Shown here: positions 7,879 to 17,111 of the stretch, in pieces
How the letters are laid out: the number at the start of each line of letters is the position of its first letter
How positions within the stretch are numbered: position 1 is the stretch's first letter
Assembly (NCBI GenBank): GCA_964545205.1
Contig: CAZJFH010000021.1
Span: forward strand, 12,097-76,096
Reading direction: 5' to 3'
DNA from: CAZJFH01 sp964545205
GTDB lineage: Bacteria > Pseudomonadota > Alphaproteobacteria > Rhodospirillales > Magnetospirillaceae
Length of the DNA: 64,000 nt
Notes under the pieces: model-generated
What the model was told of the DNA's origin: nothing
Databases searched by the model: none
What the model saw: the letters and a program-made list of their open reading frames with translations, nothing else
Translations under genes and position numbers: made by a program

Positions 7879-8478
7879 ATGCCGACCAAACGCTTCGCCC
7901 CCGCCGCCGCCCGCAACCGCGATCCGATCCTCGACGTGCTCCGGCGCGTTTTGCCGGCCGAGGGCCTCGTGCTCGAGGTCGCCGCCGGGACCGGCGAACA
8001 CGGCGCCCATTTCGCCCCGAGGCTGCCGCGGCTGACCTGGCAGCCCAGCGAGGTCCACGACCTCGACAGCATCGAGGCCTGGGTCGCCGAGACCGCGGCG
8101 CCCAACCTGCTGGCGCCGATCCGGCTCGACGTCACCGCCTGGCCGTGGCCGGTCGACCGGGTCGACGCGGTGTTCTGCGCCAACATGATCCACATCGCGC
8201 CCTGGGCCTGCGCCGAGGGGCTGGTGCGCGGGGCGGGCCGGGTGCTGCGCGCCGGCGGCGTGCTGGCGCTGTACGGCCCGTTCCGCATCGGCGGCGCCCA
8301 TGTTTCCGACAGCAACGCCGCCTTCGACGCCGACCTGCGCGCCCGCGATCCGCGCTGGGGCGTGCGCGATCTCGAGCAGGTGGCGGCGCTGGCGGCGGCG
8401 AACGGCCTGCACCACGCCGAGACCGTCGAGATGCCGGCCAACAACCGGACCGTGGTGTTCGTGAAGGAAAACACATGA
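7879..8478 (+). CDS. Class I SAM-dependent methyltransferase, DUF938 family
   Basis: A 199-residue protein with the SAM-binding motif VLEVAAGTGEHGAHFA near residue 33, an acidic strand-2 end and a post-motif NMIHIAPW typical of the DUF938 methyltransferase-like family. The substrate is unknown. ATG at 7879 gives MPTKRFAPAAARNRDPIL, matching the usual family start; an in-frame ATG at 7852 is possible and neither has a strong ribosome-binding site. The stop overlaps the start of the next gene (ATGA), so the two are translationally coupled. Confidence 0.8.
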   Translation: MPTKRFAPAAARNRDPILDVLRRVLPAEGLVLEVAAGTGEHGAHFAPRLPRLTWQPSEVHDLDSIEAWVAETAAPNLLAPIRLDVTAWPWPVDRVDAVFCANMIHIAPWACAEGLVRGAGRVLRAGGVLALYGPFRIGGAHVSDSNAAFDADLRARDPRWGVRDLEQVAALAAANGLHHAETVEMPANNRTVVFVKENT

Positions 8479-9656
8479 GCGACGGCATCGTCCCCGAGAT
8501 CGAGCGGGATTTGGAAGAGATCGTCGCCTGGCGCCGCGAGATCCATTCCCGTCCCGAAACGGCCTTCGAGGAGCACGGTACGGCGGCCTTCGTGGCCGCC
8601 CGGCTGCGGGAATTCGGCCTCGCGGTGCACGAAGGCGTCGGCCGCACCGGCGTCGTCGGCGTGCTGCGCAACGGCGACGGCCCGGCCATCGCCTTGCGCG
8701 CCGACATGGACGCGCTGCCGATGGACGAGGGCACCAACCTGCCGTGGCGCTCGCGCAATCCCGGGCGCATGCACGCCTGCGGCCATGACGGCCACACGGC
8801 GATGCTGCTCGGCGCCGCGCGTCATCTGGCGCGGGCGCAGCCCTTCGCCGGCACCGTGGTGTTCGTCTTTCAGCCGGCCGAGGAGCACCACGCCGGCGGC
8901 CGCGCCATGGTCGAGGACGGCCTGTTCGCGCGCTTTCCCGTCGACGCCGTCTACGGCATGCACAACTGGCCCGGCCTGCCGGTCGGCCGCTTCGCCGTCC
9001 GCTCGGGCCCGATGATGGCCGCGACCAGCAGCCTGGAGATCTTCGTGCGCGGCAAGGGCTGCCACGCGGCGATGCCGCATCTCGGCTCCGACACGGTGGT
9101 CGCGGCGGCGCAACTCGTCACCGCGCTGCAGAGCGTGGCGTCGCGCAACGTGCCGCCGCTCGAGTCGGCGGTGGTCAGCGTCACCCAGGTGCATGGCGGC
9201 GAAAGCTGGAACATCCTGCCCGCCGAGGTGGTGCTGCGCGGCACCGTGCGCAGCTTCCGGCCCGAGGTCGAGGATCTGGTCAAGCGCCGCATCGCCGAGA
9301 TCGCCGACGGCATTTGCGCGGCGCTGGGCTGCGAGGCCGAGGTGCGGCTGCTGCCCGGCTACCCGGCGACGATCAACACGCCGGCCGAGAGCGAGCACGC
9401 GCTGCGCGCCGCCGCCGCCGTCGCCGGAGTCGCGAACGTCGAGCGCGAGATGCCGCCCAGCATGGGCGCCGAGGACTTCGCCTTCATGCTGCAGGAGCGG
9501 CCGGGCTGCTATGTCTGGGTCGGCAACGGCAGCGGCGAGGACGGCAAGGTCCTGCACAGCCCCCATTACGACTTCGAGGACGCCGCCATCCCCTTCGGCG
9601 CCAGCTACTGGGTGCGGCTGGTCGAGACGCTGCTGCCGGCTTCGGCGTCCCCCTGA
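8475..9656 (+). CDS. M20 family amidohydrolase (hippurate hydrolase-like)
   Basis: A 393-residue M20D-type peptidase/amidohydrolase. Metal-site motifs are visible: D77 and D79 in LRADMDALP, H100-A-C102-G-H104 in HACGHDGHTAML, E136-E137 in QPAEEHHAGG, H161 in GMHNWP, and a late His in HSPHYDFED. Members hydrolyse N-acylated amino acids such as hippurate, acetyl-amino acids or auxin conjugates; the substrate here cannot be read from sequence. It overlaps the methyltransferase gene by four bases (ATGA) and ends before a cluster of palindromes. Confidence 0.9.
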   Translation: MSDGIVPEIERDLEEIVAWRREIHSRPETAFEEHGTAAFVAARLREFGLAVHEGVGRTGVVGVLRNGDGPAIALRADMDALPMDEGTNLPWRSRNPGRMHACGHDGHTAMLLGAARHLARAQPFAGTVVFVFQPAEEHHAGGRAMVEDGLFARFPVDAVYGMHNWPGLPVGRFAVRSGPMMAATSSLEIFVRGKGCHAAMPHLGSDTVVAAAQLVTALQSVASRNVPPLESAVVSVTQVHGGESWNILPAEVVLRGTVRSFRPEVEDLVKRRIAEIADGICAALGCEAEVRLLPGYPATINTPAESEHALRAAAAVAGVANVEREMPPSMGAEDFAFMLQERPGCYVWVGNGSGEDGKVLHSPHYDFEDAAIPFGASYWVRLVETLLPASASP

Positions 9657-9695
9657 CCGCGACTTTGGGCGTCAGGCCCGCAGACCTCGGGCGGC

Positions 9696-9826
9696 CGTCA
9701 TGCCCGCGAAAGCGGGCATCCAATCCTGAGGCATTTCAGCAGGTTACGGGGCCTCAGGAATGGGCTCCCGCTTCCGCGGGAGCGACGAATCGCTTTTCTT
9801 CACAGGCTCTTTCGCGGGAGCGACGT
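9696..9826. repeat. Cluster of intergenic palindromes between convergent genes
   Basis: The 190-base gap between the M20 gene and a convergent glutathione transferase gene holds several hairpins: TGCCCGC-GAAA-GCGGGCA at 9701-9718, inside a 27-base unit (9696-9722) that shares its CGTCATG and CATCCA ends with the doublets at 4949 and 16263; CCTGAGG/CCTCAGG at 9725-9731/9752-9758; and GCTCCCGC-TTCC-GCGGGAGC at 9764-9783. TTTCGCGGGAGCGACG at 9810-9825 repeats the right half of the last one. They may end transcription from both sides, but no T-tract is present. Confidence 0.75.
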
Positions 9827-9847
9827 TGATTCTTTACGACGCGTTCG

Positions 9848-10441
9848 CTACCCCAGCGTGGTCGCCAGCATCGACGGCCGTTGCGCGAACACGCCGTACC
9901 AGTTGGCGAGCTGCGGCCGGCCGTCGCGCCAGGCCAGCTCGGGGAAGCGCAGGTCGAGATAGGACAGCGCGCAGGCGACGGTGACGTCGCCGATGGTCAC
10001 CGGGCCGCCGTGCAGTTCGTGCTCGAGCGAGTCGAGGCCGCGGAGAATCTTCGCCTGCTGCTTGGCGACCCATTCCGGCGACCGCTGCGGCTCGGGCCGC
10101 AGGCTCTCGTAGCGGCACAACAGCGCCGCCTCGGCGATGCCGTCGCCCAGCGCCTGGCGGCGCAGCGCCAGCCAGCGCTCGGCGCCGACCGGCGGATGCA
10201 GGCGCGAGGCGTTGAAGCTGGTGTCGAGGTATTCGCAGATGACCGGCGAGTCGAACAGCCGCATCATGCCGTCGTCGGTGACCAGGCAGGGGATCTTGGC
10301 CAGCGGATTGTCGGCGCTGACCAGGCCTTCCATGTCGCCGGAATCCGTGACCAGCTCGATGCGGTCGGCCATTCCGGCCTCGTGCGCGACGACCAGGACC
10401 TTGCGCACGAACGGCGAGGTTTTCGAATACCACAGGCGCAT
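9848..10441 (-). CDS. Glutathione S-transferase family protein
   Basis: A 197-residue glutathione transferase. The N-terminal thioredoxin fold starts MRLWYSKTSPFVRKV, with the glutathione-site loops NPLAKIPCLV and LFDSPVICEYLD, and the C-terminal helical domain covers about residues 85-197. It probably conjugates or reduces small electrophiles with glutathione in the cytosol; the substrate is unknown. It stands alone on the minus strand, divergent from the ABC ATPase gene across a 117-base gap. Confidence 0.85.
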   Translation of the reverse strand: MRLWYSKTSPFVRKVLVVAHEAGMADRIELVTDSGDMEGLVSADNPLAKIPCLVTDDGMMRLFDSPVICEYLDTSFNASRLHPPVGAERWLALRRQALGDGIAEAALLCRYESLRPEPQRSPEWVAKQQAKILRGLDSLEHELHGGPVTIGDVTVACALSYLDLRFPELAWRDGRPQLANWYGVFAQRPSMLATTLG

Positions 10442-10558
10442 CGACTTCTCCGGGCGTGTCTCGGGCGGCGGCCATGTTAGGCCAGGCGGCCGTCCGACGG
10501 AAGCAGGGTGGACAGCCTATGCCGCCGCGGCTTCAATGCTCGCCGAAAGGAGTGCCGC

Positions 10559-11650
<1,092 letters not shown>

Positions 11651-11656
11651 GCCTTG

Positions 11657-11781
11657 ACGGCTCAGCGAAAGCTCCGGCAGTTACACGCCGCCGAAGCATT
11701 GACATCAATGACCAGTGGCGGATCTGTTTCGTATGGGACTCGGGTGGTGCCGAGCGCGTCGAGATCACGGACTATCATTAG
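11657..11781 (+). pseudogene. Decayed higB toxin remnant
   Basis: Two pieces of a RelE-fold HigB toxin are visible in different frames. The first, AQRKLRQLHAAEAL, starts near 11663 and matches the mid-protein helix; the second, INDQWRICFVWDSGGAERVE followed by ITDYH, runs to the stop at 11781 and matches the toxin C terminus. The N-terminal third and the usual PGNRLE...G segment between the pieces are missing and the frame shifts at about 11698-11702. The toxin cannot be functional, while the antitoxin gene that follows is intact. Confidence 0.75.
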
Positions 11782-11791
11782 GAGGGCAGCG

Positions 11792-12088
11792 ATGCCGCGT
11801 GACTTGCCTCCCGTTCATCCGGGCGAGCAACTTCGCGAGGAGTTCATGAAGCCGCTCGGGATTTCGGCCTACCGCTTGGCGAAAGATATCGCCGTGCCGA
11901 TCAGCCGGGTCCAAGACATCGTTTCGGAGCGGCGCGGCATCAGCGGCGACACCGCGTTGCGGCTGGGCCGCTATTTCGGAACCACGCCGGAGTTCTGGCT
12001 GAACCTGCAGCGCGACTACGACCTCGAACAGGCGGAAATCGTCTCGGGGGCCGAGATCGCCGCCAAGGTCCGGCCGCACGCGGCCTGA
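11792..12088 (+). CDS. higA: HigA-family antitoxin (XRE regulator)
   Basis: A 98-residue HigA with the family start PPVHPGEQLREEF, a helix-turn-helix at about 28-50 (SAYRLAKDIAVPISRVQDIV) and the conserved end GTTPEFWLNLQRDYDLE. HigA neutralises the mRNA-cleaving toxin HigB and represses its own operon. Here the toxin gene just upstream is decayed, so the antitoxin is an orphan that may persist as a regulator or by protecting against related toxins. AGGAGG lies 7 bases before the ATG. It ends directly against the convergent GNAT gene. Confidence 0.9.
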   Translation: MPRDLPPVHPGEQLREEFMKPLGISAYRLAKDIAVPISRVQDIVSERRGISGDTALRLGRYFGTTPEFWLNLQRDYDLEQAEIVSGAEIAAKVRPHAA

Positions 12089-12619
12089 TCACCCGCGGCG
12101 CGGCGGCTCGGCGCTTCCCGGGCCGAGGGCGCGCTGCATCAGCACGCAGTCGAGCCACCGGCCGTGCTTCCAGCCGATCGCCGGCAGCCGCCCGACCTCG
12201 GTGAAGCCGAGCGCCCGGTGCAGGCCGATCGAGGCCGCGTTGCCGGCATTGCCGATCACCGCCACCATCTGGCGGAAGCCGGCCGCCGCGCAGGCGTCGA
12301 TCAGCGCCGTCATCAGCGCCCGGCCGATGCCGCGGCCCTCGTGGCCGGCGGCCAGGTACACCGCGCTCTCGACCGTGTTGTCGAAGCCGGCGCGGGCGCG
12401 GTATTGCCCGGCATAGGCGAAGCCGGCGACGGCGCCGTCGATCTCGGCCACCAGGTGCGGCATGCCGCGGGACAGGGCCTGGTCGCGGCGCCGGGCGATC
12501 TCGTCGATGTCGGGCGGCGTCAGTTCCAGGTTGTTCAGCGTGTCGACGACGTGATGGGCGTAGATGGCGGCGATCGCCGGCAGATCGTCGGGTCGCGAGG
12601 GGCGGATGGCGAGGCTCAT
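12089..12619 (-). CDS. GNAT N-acetyltransferase, phosphinothricin/amino-acid type
   Basis: A 176-residue GNAT protein of the PAT/MnaT (YncA) group. It has the usual early segment DLPAIAAIYAHHVVDT, a core ESAVYLAAGHEGRGIGRALM whose RGIGRAL loop binds acetyl-CoA, and a tail LHRALGFTEVG. Relatives acetylate the amino group of methionine sulfone, methionine sulfoximine or phosphinothricin. It is single, convergent with higA and divergent from the glutathionyl-hydroquinone reductase gene. Confidence 0.85.
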   Translation of the reverse strand: MSLAIRPSRPDDLPAIAAIYAHHVVDTLNNLELTPPDIDEIARRRDQALSRGMPHLVAEIDGAVAGFAYAGQYRARAGFDNTVESAVYLAAGHEGRGIGRALMTALIDACAAAGFRQMVAVIGNAGNAASIGLHRALGFTEVGRLPAIGWKHGRWLDCVLMQRALGPGSAEPPRRG

Positions 12620-12667
12620 TCCGAATTTCCTTCCGCGCCCCCATATGCCAGCGAAAGGAGGTGCGTG

Positions 12668-13603
12668 ATGGGCATGCTGGTCGAGGGCCGCTGGCAGGAC
12701 GTTTGGTACGACACCGACAGCACCGGCGGCAAGTTCGAGCGCGAGGGCGCGCAGTTCCGCGACACGGTGACGGCGGAGACGGCCGAACCGGGCCGCTACC
12801 GCCTGTTCGTCTCCTACGCCTGCCCGTGGGCGCACCGCACCCTGATCTTCCGCGCCCTCAAGAAGCTCGACGCGGTCATTCCGGTCACCGTGGTGCGGCC
12901 GCTGATGCTGGACCAGGGCTGGCAGCTCGAGGACGGCACGCCGCTCTACGAGGTCTACCGCGCCGCCAAGCCCGACTACACCGGCCGCGTCACCGTGCCG
13001 GTGCTGTGGGACGAGCGCGAGCGCACCATCGTCAACAACGAATCGGCCGAAATCATCCGCATGCTCAATTCGGCCTGGAACGAATGGGGCGACGCCGGTC
13101 TCGACCTGTGCCCGGTCGAGCTTGTCGAAAAGATCGACGCCGTCAACGCCTTCGTCTACGACCGCGTCAACAACGGCGTCTACCGCGCCGGCTTCGCCAC
13201 CACGCAAGCCGCCTACGAAGAGGCCTACGACGCGTTGTTCGCGGCGCTCGACGAACTCGACGGGCGGCTGGCGCGCAACCGCTACCTCGTCGGCGACCGA
13301 CTGACCGAGGCCGACTGGCGGCTGTTCACGACCCTGGTGCGCTTCGACGCCGTCTATCACGGCCACTTCAAGTGCAACGCCCGGAGGATCGCCGACTATC
13401 CCAACCTGTGGCCCTATGTGCGCGAGCTCTACCAGATGCCGGGCGTCGCCGCGACGGTGCGCCTGGATCACGTCAAGACGCACTACTACGGCAGCCACAA
13501 GACCATCAACCCGACCGGCATCGTGCCCAAGGGACCGGAGATCCGGTTCGACGACCCGCACGGCCGCGACATGCTCGGCGGTTGGGACGACGGCGGCTGC
13601 TGA
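12668..13603 (+). CDS. yqjG: Glutathionyl-hydroquinone reductase (YqjG/Xi-class GST)
   Basis: A 311-residue Xi-class glutathione transferase. The active Cys is C52 in SYACPWAHRT, the invariant motif of the family, and the C-terminal part carries the expected Tyr-rich dimer segment (HYYGSHKTINPTGIVPKGP). The enzyme reduces glutathionyl-hydroquinones to hydroquinones, releasing glutathione disulfide in the cytosol. An AAAGGAGG box lies 5 bases before the ATG at 12668. It sits 48 bases from the divergent GNAT gene, from which a common regulatory gap can be inferred. Confidence 0.93.
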   Translation: MGMLVEGRWQDVWYDTDSTGGKFEREGAQFRDTVTAETAEPGRYRLFVSYACPWAHRTLIFRALKKLDAVIPVTVVRPLMLDQGWQLEDGTPLYEVYRAAKPDYTGRVTVPVLWDERERTIVNNESAEIIRMLNSAWNEWGDAGLDLCPVELVEKIDAVNAFVYDRVNNGVYRAGFATTQAAYEEAYDALFAALDELDGRLARNRYLVGDRLTEADWRLFTTLVRFDAVYHGHFKCNARRIADYPNLWPYVRELYQMPGVAATVRLDHVKTHYYGSHKTINPTGIVPKGPEIRFDDPHGRDMLGGWDDGGC

Positions 13604-13645
13604 TGCCGCTTGGCCTCGGCCCCGCATCTGTGGTCTTCTCGCGCC

Positions 13646-14245
13646 ATGACGACGATGACCAATTTACCGAAGCTGCGCACGGTGGTGACGCGGATGGAGA
13701 TGACGCGGCGGCCGGAGCATCTGCCGCCGCCCGAGCCGCCCCAGGACGTGCTGCTGTGGCGGGCGATCTCGCCCGAGCTGGGGTTCTACCGCTATCTGAT
13801 GACCGCGGTCGGCGAGCCGTGGCTGTGGTGGAAGCGCCTGGCGCCGAGCGACGCGCAGCTGCGCGAGATCATCCACGACCCGCGGGTCGAGGTGCACACG
13901 CTCTACGCCGAGGGCCAGCCGGCCGGCTTCTTCGAACTCGACCGCCGCGCCGGCGATTCCGTCGAGCTGGCGTTCTGCGGCCTGGTGCCGCGATTCATCG
14001 GTCGCAGGCTGGGCAATCTGCTGCTGCGCTCGGCGGTGGCCTACGCCTGGGCGCCGCCGAATGTCGGCCGGGTGTGGCTCGAGACCTGCAGCCTCGACCA
14101 TCCCAAGGCGATCGAGTTCTACGCCAGGCACGGATTCGCGCCTTGCGGCGAGCGGGTCGAGGACATCGACGATCCCCGCGCCGTCGGCCATCTGCCGCGC
14201 AACGCCGGCTGGCTCTGCCCGGGCCTGCCGCCGCTGGAAACGTAA
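13646..14245 (+). CDS. GNAT family N-acetyltransferase
   Basis: A 199-residue protein with a GNAT core: a substrate region near residues 45-90, GFFELDRR and VELAFCGLVPRFIGRRLGN, in which the acetyl-CoA loop reads RFIGRRLG rather than the canonical RxxGxG/A, and a late VWLETCSLDHPKAIEFYARH motif. The substrate is unknown. The ATG at 13646 was chosen over an in-frame start 12 codons upstream because the conserved part begins well after it. It lies 42 bases after yqjG and 19 before the thioesterase gene, so the three may form an operon. Confidence 0.8.
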   Translation: MTTMTNLPKLRTVVTRMEMTRRPEHLPPPEPPQDVLLWRAISPELGFYRYLMTAVGEPWLWWKRLAPSDAQLREIIHDPRVEVHTLYAEGQPAGFFELDRRAGDSVELAFCGLVPRFIGRRLGNLLLRSAVAYAWAPPNVGRVWLETCSLDHPKAIEFYARHGFAPCGERVEDIDDPRAVGHLPRNAGWLCPGLPPLET

Positions 14246-14264
14246 CGGACCGGGAGAATAGTCC

Positions 14265-14684
14265 ATGGAAACCTTCCGCGGCGTCGTCTATCCGGCGCAA
14301 TGCGACGCGATGGGCCACCTGAACACGGCCGAGTACGTGCGATTCTTCGACGCCGCCGAGTGGCACTGTTTCGCCCAGCTCGGCTACGACGCGCGGCGCA
14401 TCCATGACGACCGCATCGGCATGGCCGATGTGCGCCACGTCATCGAGTACAAGAAGGAACTGCTGCCAGGCGACCTGGTGGTGGTCGAGAGCGAGGTGCG
14501 CGGCGTCGGCACCAAGTCGATCACCACCAAGCACCGCATGTTCAACGCCGCCAGCGGCGAGCTGTGCGCGACCCTGGAATGCGTCACCGTGCAGTACGAC
14601 CTCGACAAGCGCCAGGCGGTGCCGCTGCTGCCCGAGCTGCGGGCCAAGGCCACCGCCCAGGTCGCGGCGCGCGAGGCGAAGTAG
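14265..14684 (+). CDS. Acyl-CoA thioesterase (4-hydroxybenzoyl-CoA thioesterase/YbgC type)
   Basis: A 139-residue single hot-dog domain. The motif PAQCDAMGHLNTAEYVRFFD near residues 10-29 contains the catalytic Asp (D14) and the helix that forms the active-site tunnel. Enzymes of this group hydrolyse short, medium or aromatic acyl-CoA esters. It lies 19 bases after the GNAT gene, close enough for cotranscription, and ends before a pair of hairpin repeats. The precise acyl group cannot be predicted. Confidence 0.88.
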   Translation: METFRGVVYPAQCDAMGHLNTAEYVRFFDAAEWHCFAQLGYDARRIHDDRIGMADVRHVIEYKKELLPGDLVVVESEVRGVGTKSITTKHRMFNAASGELCATLECVTVQYDLDKRQAVPLLPELRAKATAQVAAREAK

Positions 14685-14700
14685 GGCCGTTGTCGCCCAC

Positions 14701-14773
14701 GGAGCGCGCGTCTCCAGACGCGCAGTTCTTTGGCTGGGCGTGGAAACACTGCGGGTCTGGAGACCCGCGCTCC
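14701..14773. repeat. Inverted pair of 25-base hairpin repeats with compensating changes
   Basis: Two 25-base units, 14701-14725 and 14749-14773, face each other across 23 bases. Each contains an 8-base-pair hairpin with a two-base loop: GCGCGTCT-CC-AGACGCGC at 14706-14723 and GCGGGTCT-GG-AGACCCGC at 14751-14768. Read on the same strand the units differ at only two positions, and the two changes compensate in the stem. The whole looks like a miniature palindromic element. It separates the plus-strand thioesterase gene from the convergent scpB gene. Confidence 0.85.
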
Positions 14774-14795
14774 AAGAGGCCCTCTTGACGGACCG

Positions 14796-15440
14796 TCACC
14801 GCTCGGTGAACGGCAGCTCTTCCTGGTCCTCTTCGGGGTGGCGCTCGATCAGCGGTTCGTCGATGTCCACGGGCGCGTCGTCCATGGCGCCACGGTTGGC
14901 GTAGGCGGCGACCGCCGGGCGGGCGTCGAGCAGGCCGGCGGCGCGCAGTTCGTCGACGCCGGGCAGGTCGCCCAGGCCCTCGAGCCCGAAATGGTCGAGG
15001 AAGCCGTCGGTGGTGACCCAGGTCACCGGCCGGCCCGGGGTGCGGCGGCGGCCCTTGGGCCGGATCCAGCCGGCCTCGAACAGGATGTCCATCGTGCCCT
15101 TGCTGACGGCGACGCCGCGCACCTCCTCGACCTCGGCGCGGGTCACCGGCTGGTGGTAGGCGATGATCGCCAGGGTCTCCAGCGCCGCCCGCGACAGCCG
15201 CCGCTGCACGGCGCTCTCGACCTTCAGCGCCTCGGCCAGATCGGGCGCGGTGCGGAACGCCCAGCGCTCGCCGCGGCGCACCAGATTGACGCCGCGCGCC
15301 GCATAGTCGCGCTGCAGCCGGTCGAGCACCTCGGCGAGGTCGGTGCCGGGCGGCAGCTTCTCGGCCAGCGCCGCCTCCGACAGCGGCTCGGCGGCGGCGA
15401 ACAGCAGGGCTTCGATCAGGCGGTAGGGGTCGAGGCTCAT
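14796..15440 (-). CDS. scpB: Segregation and condensation protein B
   Basis: A 214-residue ScpB with the paired winged-helix layout and the family core SRAALETLAIIAYHQPVTRA followed by the EEVRGV segment. ScpB dimers join ScpA and SMC in the condensin-like complex that compacts and segregates the chromosome. The acidic tail (about 190-214) is typical. The start overlaps the scpA stop (ATGA at 15437-15440), so translation is coupled. Confidence 0.95.
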   Translation of the reverse strand: MSLDPYRLIEALLFAAAEPLSEAALAEKLPPGTDLAEVLDRLQRDYAARGVNLVRRGERWAFRTAPDLAEALKVESAVQRRLSRAALETLAIIAYHQPVTRAEVEEVRGVAVSKGTMDILFEAGWIRPKGRRRTPGRPVTWVTTDGFLDHFGLEGLGDLPGVDELRAAGLLDARPAVAAYANRGAMDDAPVDIDEPLIERHPEEDQEELPFTER

Positions 15441-16210
15441 TCCGGCACCGGCTTGACGTAGATGGGTCCGAAGGCGCCGTCGTCCTGGCGCAGGTGGATC
15501 TTGCCCTGGCGCGCCAGTTCCAGAGTCGCCACGAAGGTCGAGCTGAGCGCCGATTTGAGCACCAGCGTATCCTGCAGCCCCGGCGGCAGGAACCGCACCA
15601 GCATCGTCCAATCCGGCATGCGGCCGAGCATTTCGGTCAGGCGCCTGATGGCGTCGTCGACCGAGTAGAGGTCGGCGGCCTCGATCTGCAGGCTCTTGAC
15701 CCCGGTGCGGCGGCGGAAGTCGGCGTAGGCCTTGAGCAGGTCGTACAGGCCGACCTCGAACGTGCTCTTCTCGACCACCTCGACGCCCTCGGGGGCGCCG
15801 CGCGGAAAGGCGTCGCGGCCGAGCAGGGGACGGGTCATCAGCCTGGCGCCGGCCTCCTGCATCGCCTCGAGGCGCTGAAGCTGGAACGCCAGCGCCGCGG
15901 CCATCTCGCCGGCGGTCGGCTCGTCCTCCGAGGCCGGCGGCTCGGGCAGCAGCAGGCGCGACTTCAGATAGGCCAGCCACGCCGCCATCACCAGGTACTC
16001 GGCGGCGATCTCGAGGTTGCGCGCCCGCACCGTCTCGACGAAGGCCAGATACTGGTCGGCGAGCTGCAGGATCGAGATCCGGGTCAGGTCGACCTTCTGC
16101 TCGCGCGACAGCGCCAGCAAAAGGTCGATCGGCCCCTCGAAGCCGTCGAGGTCGAGCACCAGCCGGTTTTCCGGCACCCGGTCGGGCGCGGGGTCGTCGA
16201 AGAGGTTCAT
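15437..16210 (-). CDS. scpA: Segregation and condensation protein A
   Basis: A 257-residue kleisin. The N-terminal segment LDLDGFEGPIDLLLALSREQ is the SMC-binding hallmark of ScpA, followed by KVDLTRISILQLADQYL and YLVMAAWLAYLKSRLLLP; the C-terminal winged helix ends about residue 250. It bridges SMC heads and binds ScpB. In relatives it lies near nagZ and argS, as here, but a peptidase gene and a repeat doublet separate it from nagZ. Confidence 0.95.
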   Translation of the reverse strand: MNLFDDPAPDRVPENRLVLDLDGFEGPIDLLLALSREQKVDLTRISILQLADQYLAFVETVRARNLEIAAEYLVMAAWLAYLKSRLLLPEPPASEDEPTAGEMAAALAFQLQRLEAMQEAGARLMTRPLLGRDAFPRGAPEGVEVVEKSTFEVGLYDLLKAYADFRRRTGVKSLQIEAADLYSVDDAIRRLTEMLGRMPDWTMLVRFLPPGLQDTLVLKSALSSTFVATLELARQGKIHLRQDDGAFGPIYVKPVPE

Positions 16211-16262
16211 GGCGAGCCCGCCACCACGTCATCGCCGGGCCTGCGGCCACGGCCGTCATCAC

Positions 16263-16373
16263 CGTCATGGCCGGGCGAAGTCCCGGCCATCCACGCGGTG
16301 CGGCCGCACTCTTGCCGGGTAGGTCGCGCCAAGCGGCACCACGTGGATGGCCGGGACAAGCCCGGCCATGACG
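16263..16373. repeat. Second inverted doublet of the 32-base palindromic repeat
   Basis: Units at 16263-16295 (33 bases) and 16342-16373 (32 bases) face each other across 46 bases, the same architecture as at 4949-5057. The right-hand unit is identical to the one at 5026-5057. It fills the 217-base gap between scpA and the upstream peptidase gene, where it could form a large cruciform in mRNA. The rest of the gap shows nothing else. Confidence 0.85.
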
Positions 16374-16427
16374 CAATCGTGGGACCGCGCCCGGCCAAGA
16401 CGGCGGGAAGGGAGGGTTCGCCCGTCC

Positions 16428-17111
16428 TCAATACAGGCCGGTCAGCCACAGCACCATCGTCCCGAGATACTGCACCGGCACGCCGATCAGGTACGGGAAC
16501 ACGTCGACGCCGGCCATCGGCAGCAGGAACAGCAGGCCGAGCAGCAGCGGAATGCCGAAGCGCTCCATCCGCGACAGCGGGATCGCCAGCGAGGCCGGCA
16601 GCAGGCCGACGGCGACGCGCCCGCCGTCGAGCGGCGGCAGCGGGATCATGTTGAACACCGCCAGGATCAGGTTGATGCGGATCGAGTTGTAGCAGTTGTC
16701 GAGCGCCCAGTCGTTCCAGCCCGGCGGCAGCAGGACGGTCAGGTGGGCCAGCAGGCCCGAGACGATCGCCAGCGCCAGGTTGGTGCCCGGCCCGGCGAAG
16801 GCGGTCAGCACCATGCCGGCGCGGAACGGGCGCAGGCGGGCGAAGTCGACCGGCACCGGCTTGGCCCAGCCGAACAGGAACGGCGCCCGCACCACCAGCA
16901 GCAGCGCCGGCAGGATGATGGTGCCGAACGGGTCGACGTGGCGCAGCGGATTGGCCGAGACCCGGCCCATGCGCTTGGCGGTGTCGTCGCCGAACAGCAG
17001 CGCCGCGAAGCCGTGCGCCGCCTCGTGCAGGGTGATCGCCAGCAGCAGCGGCAGCGCCCAGGTCGAGGCGACGTAGAGCCAGGCCGCCATTTCCTCCCAG
17101 ACCAGGTTCAC
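16428..17111 (-). CDS. Site-2 protease family membrane metallopeptidase (M50)
   Basis: A 227-residue polytopic protein. The zinc motif HEAAH is near residue 29 in the first core helix and the second metal motif FNMIPLPPLDGG is near 155, the pattern of stand-alone M50B site-2 proteases lacking a PDZ domain. Such enzymes cleave transmembrane substrates within the inner membrane; the target is unknown. Its start overlaps the nagZ stop by four bases, so it is in the argS-SPOR-nagZ operon. It is distinct from the RseP homologue at 29251. Confidence 0.9.
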   Translation of the reverse strand: MNLVWEEMAAWLYVASTWALPLLLAITLHEAAHGFAALLFGDDTAKRMGRVSANPLRHVDPFGTIILPALLLVVRAPFLFGWAKPVPVDFARLRPFRAGMVLTAFAGPGTNLALAIVSGLLAHLTVLLPPGWNDWALDNCYNSIRINLILAVFNMIPLPPLDGGRVAVGLLPASLAIPLSRMERFGIPLLLGLLFLLPMAGVDVFPYLIGVPVQYLGTMVLWLTGLY

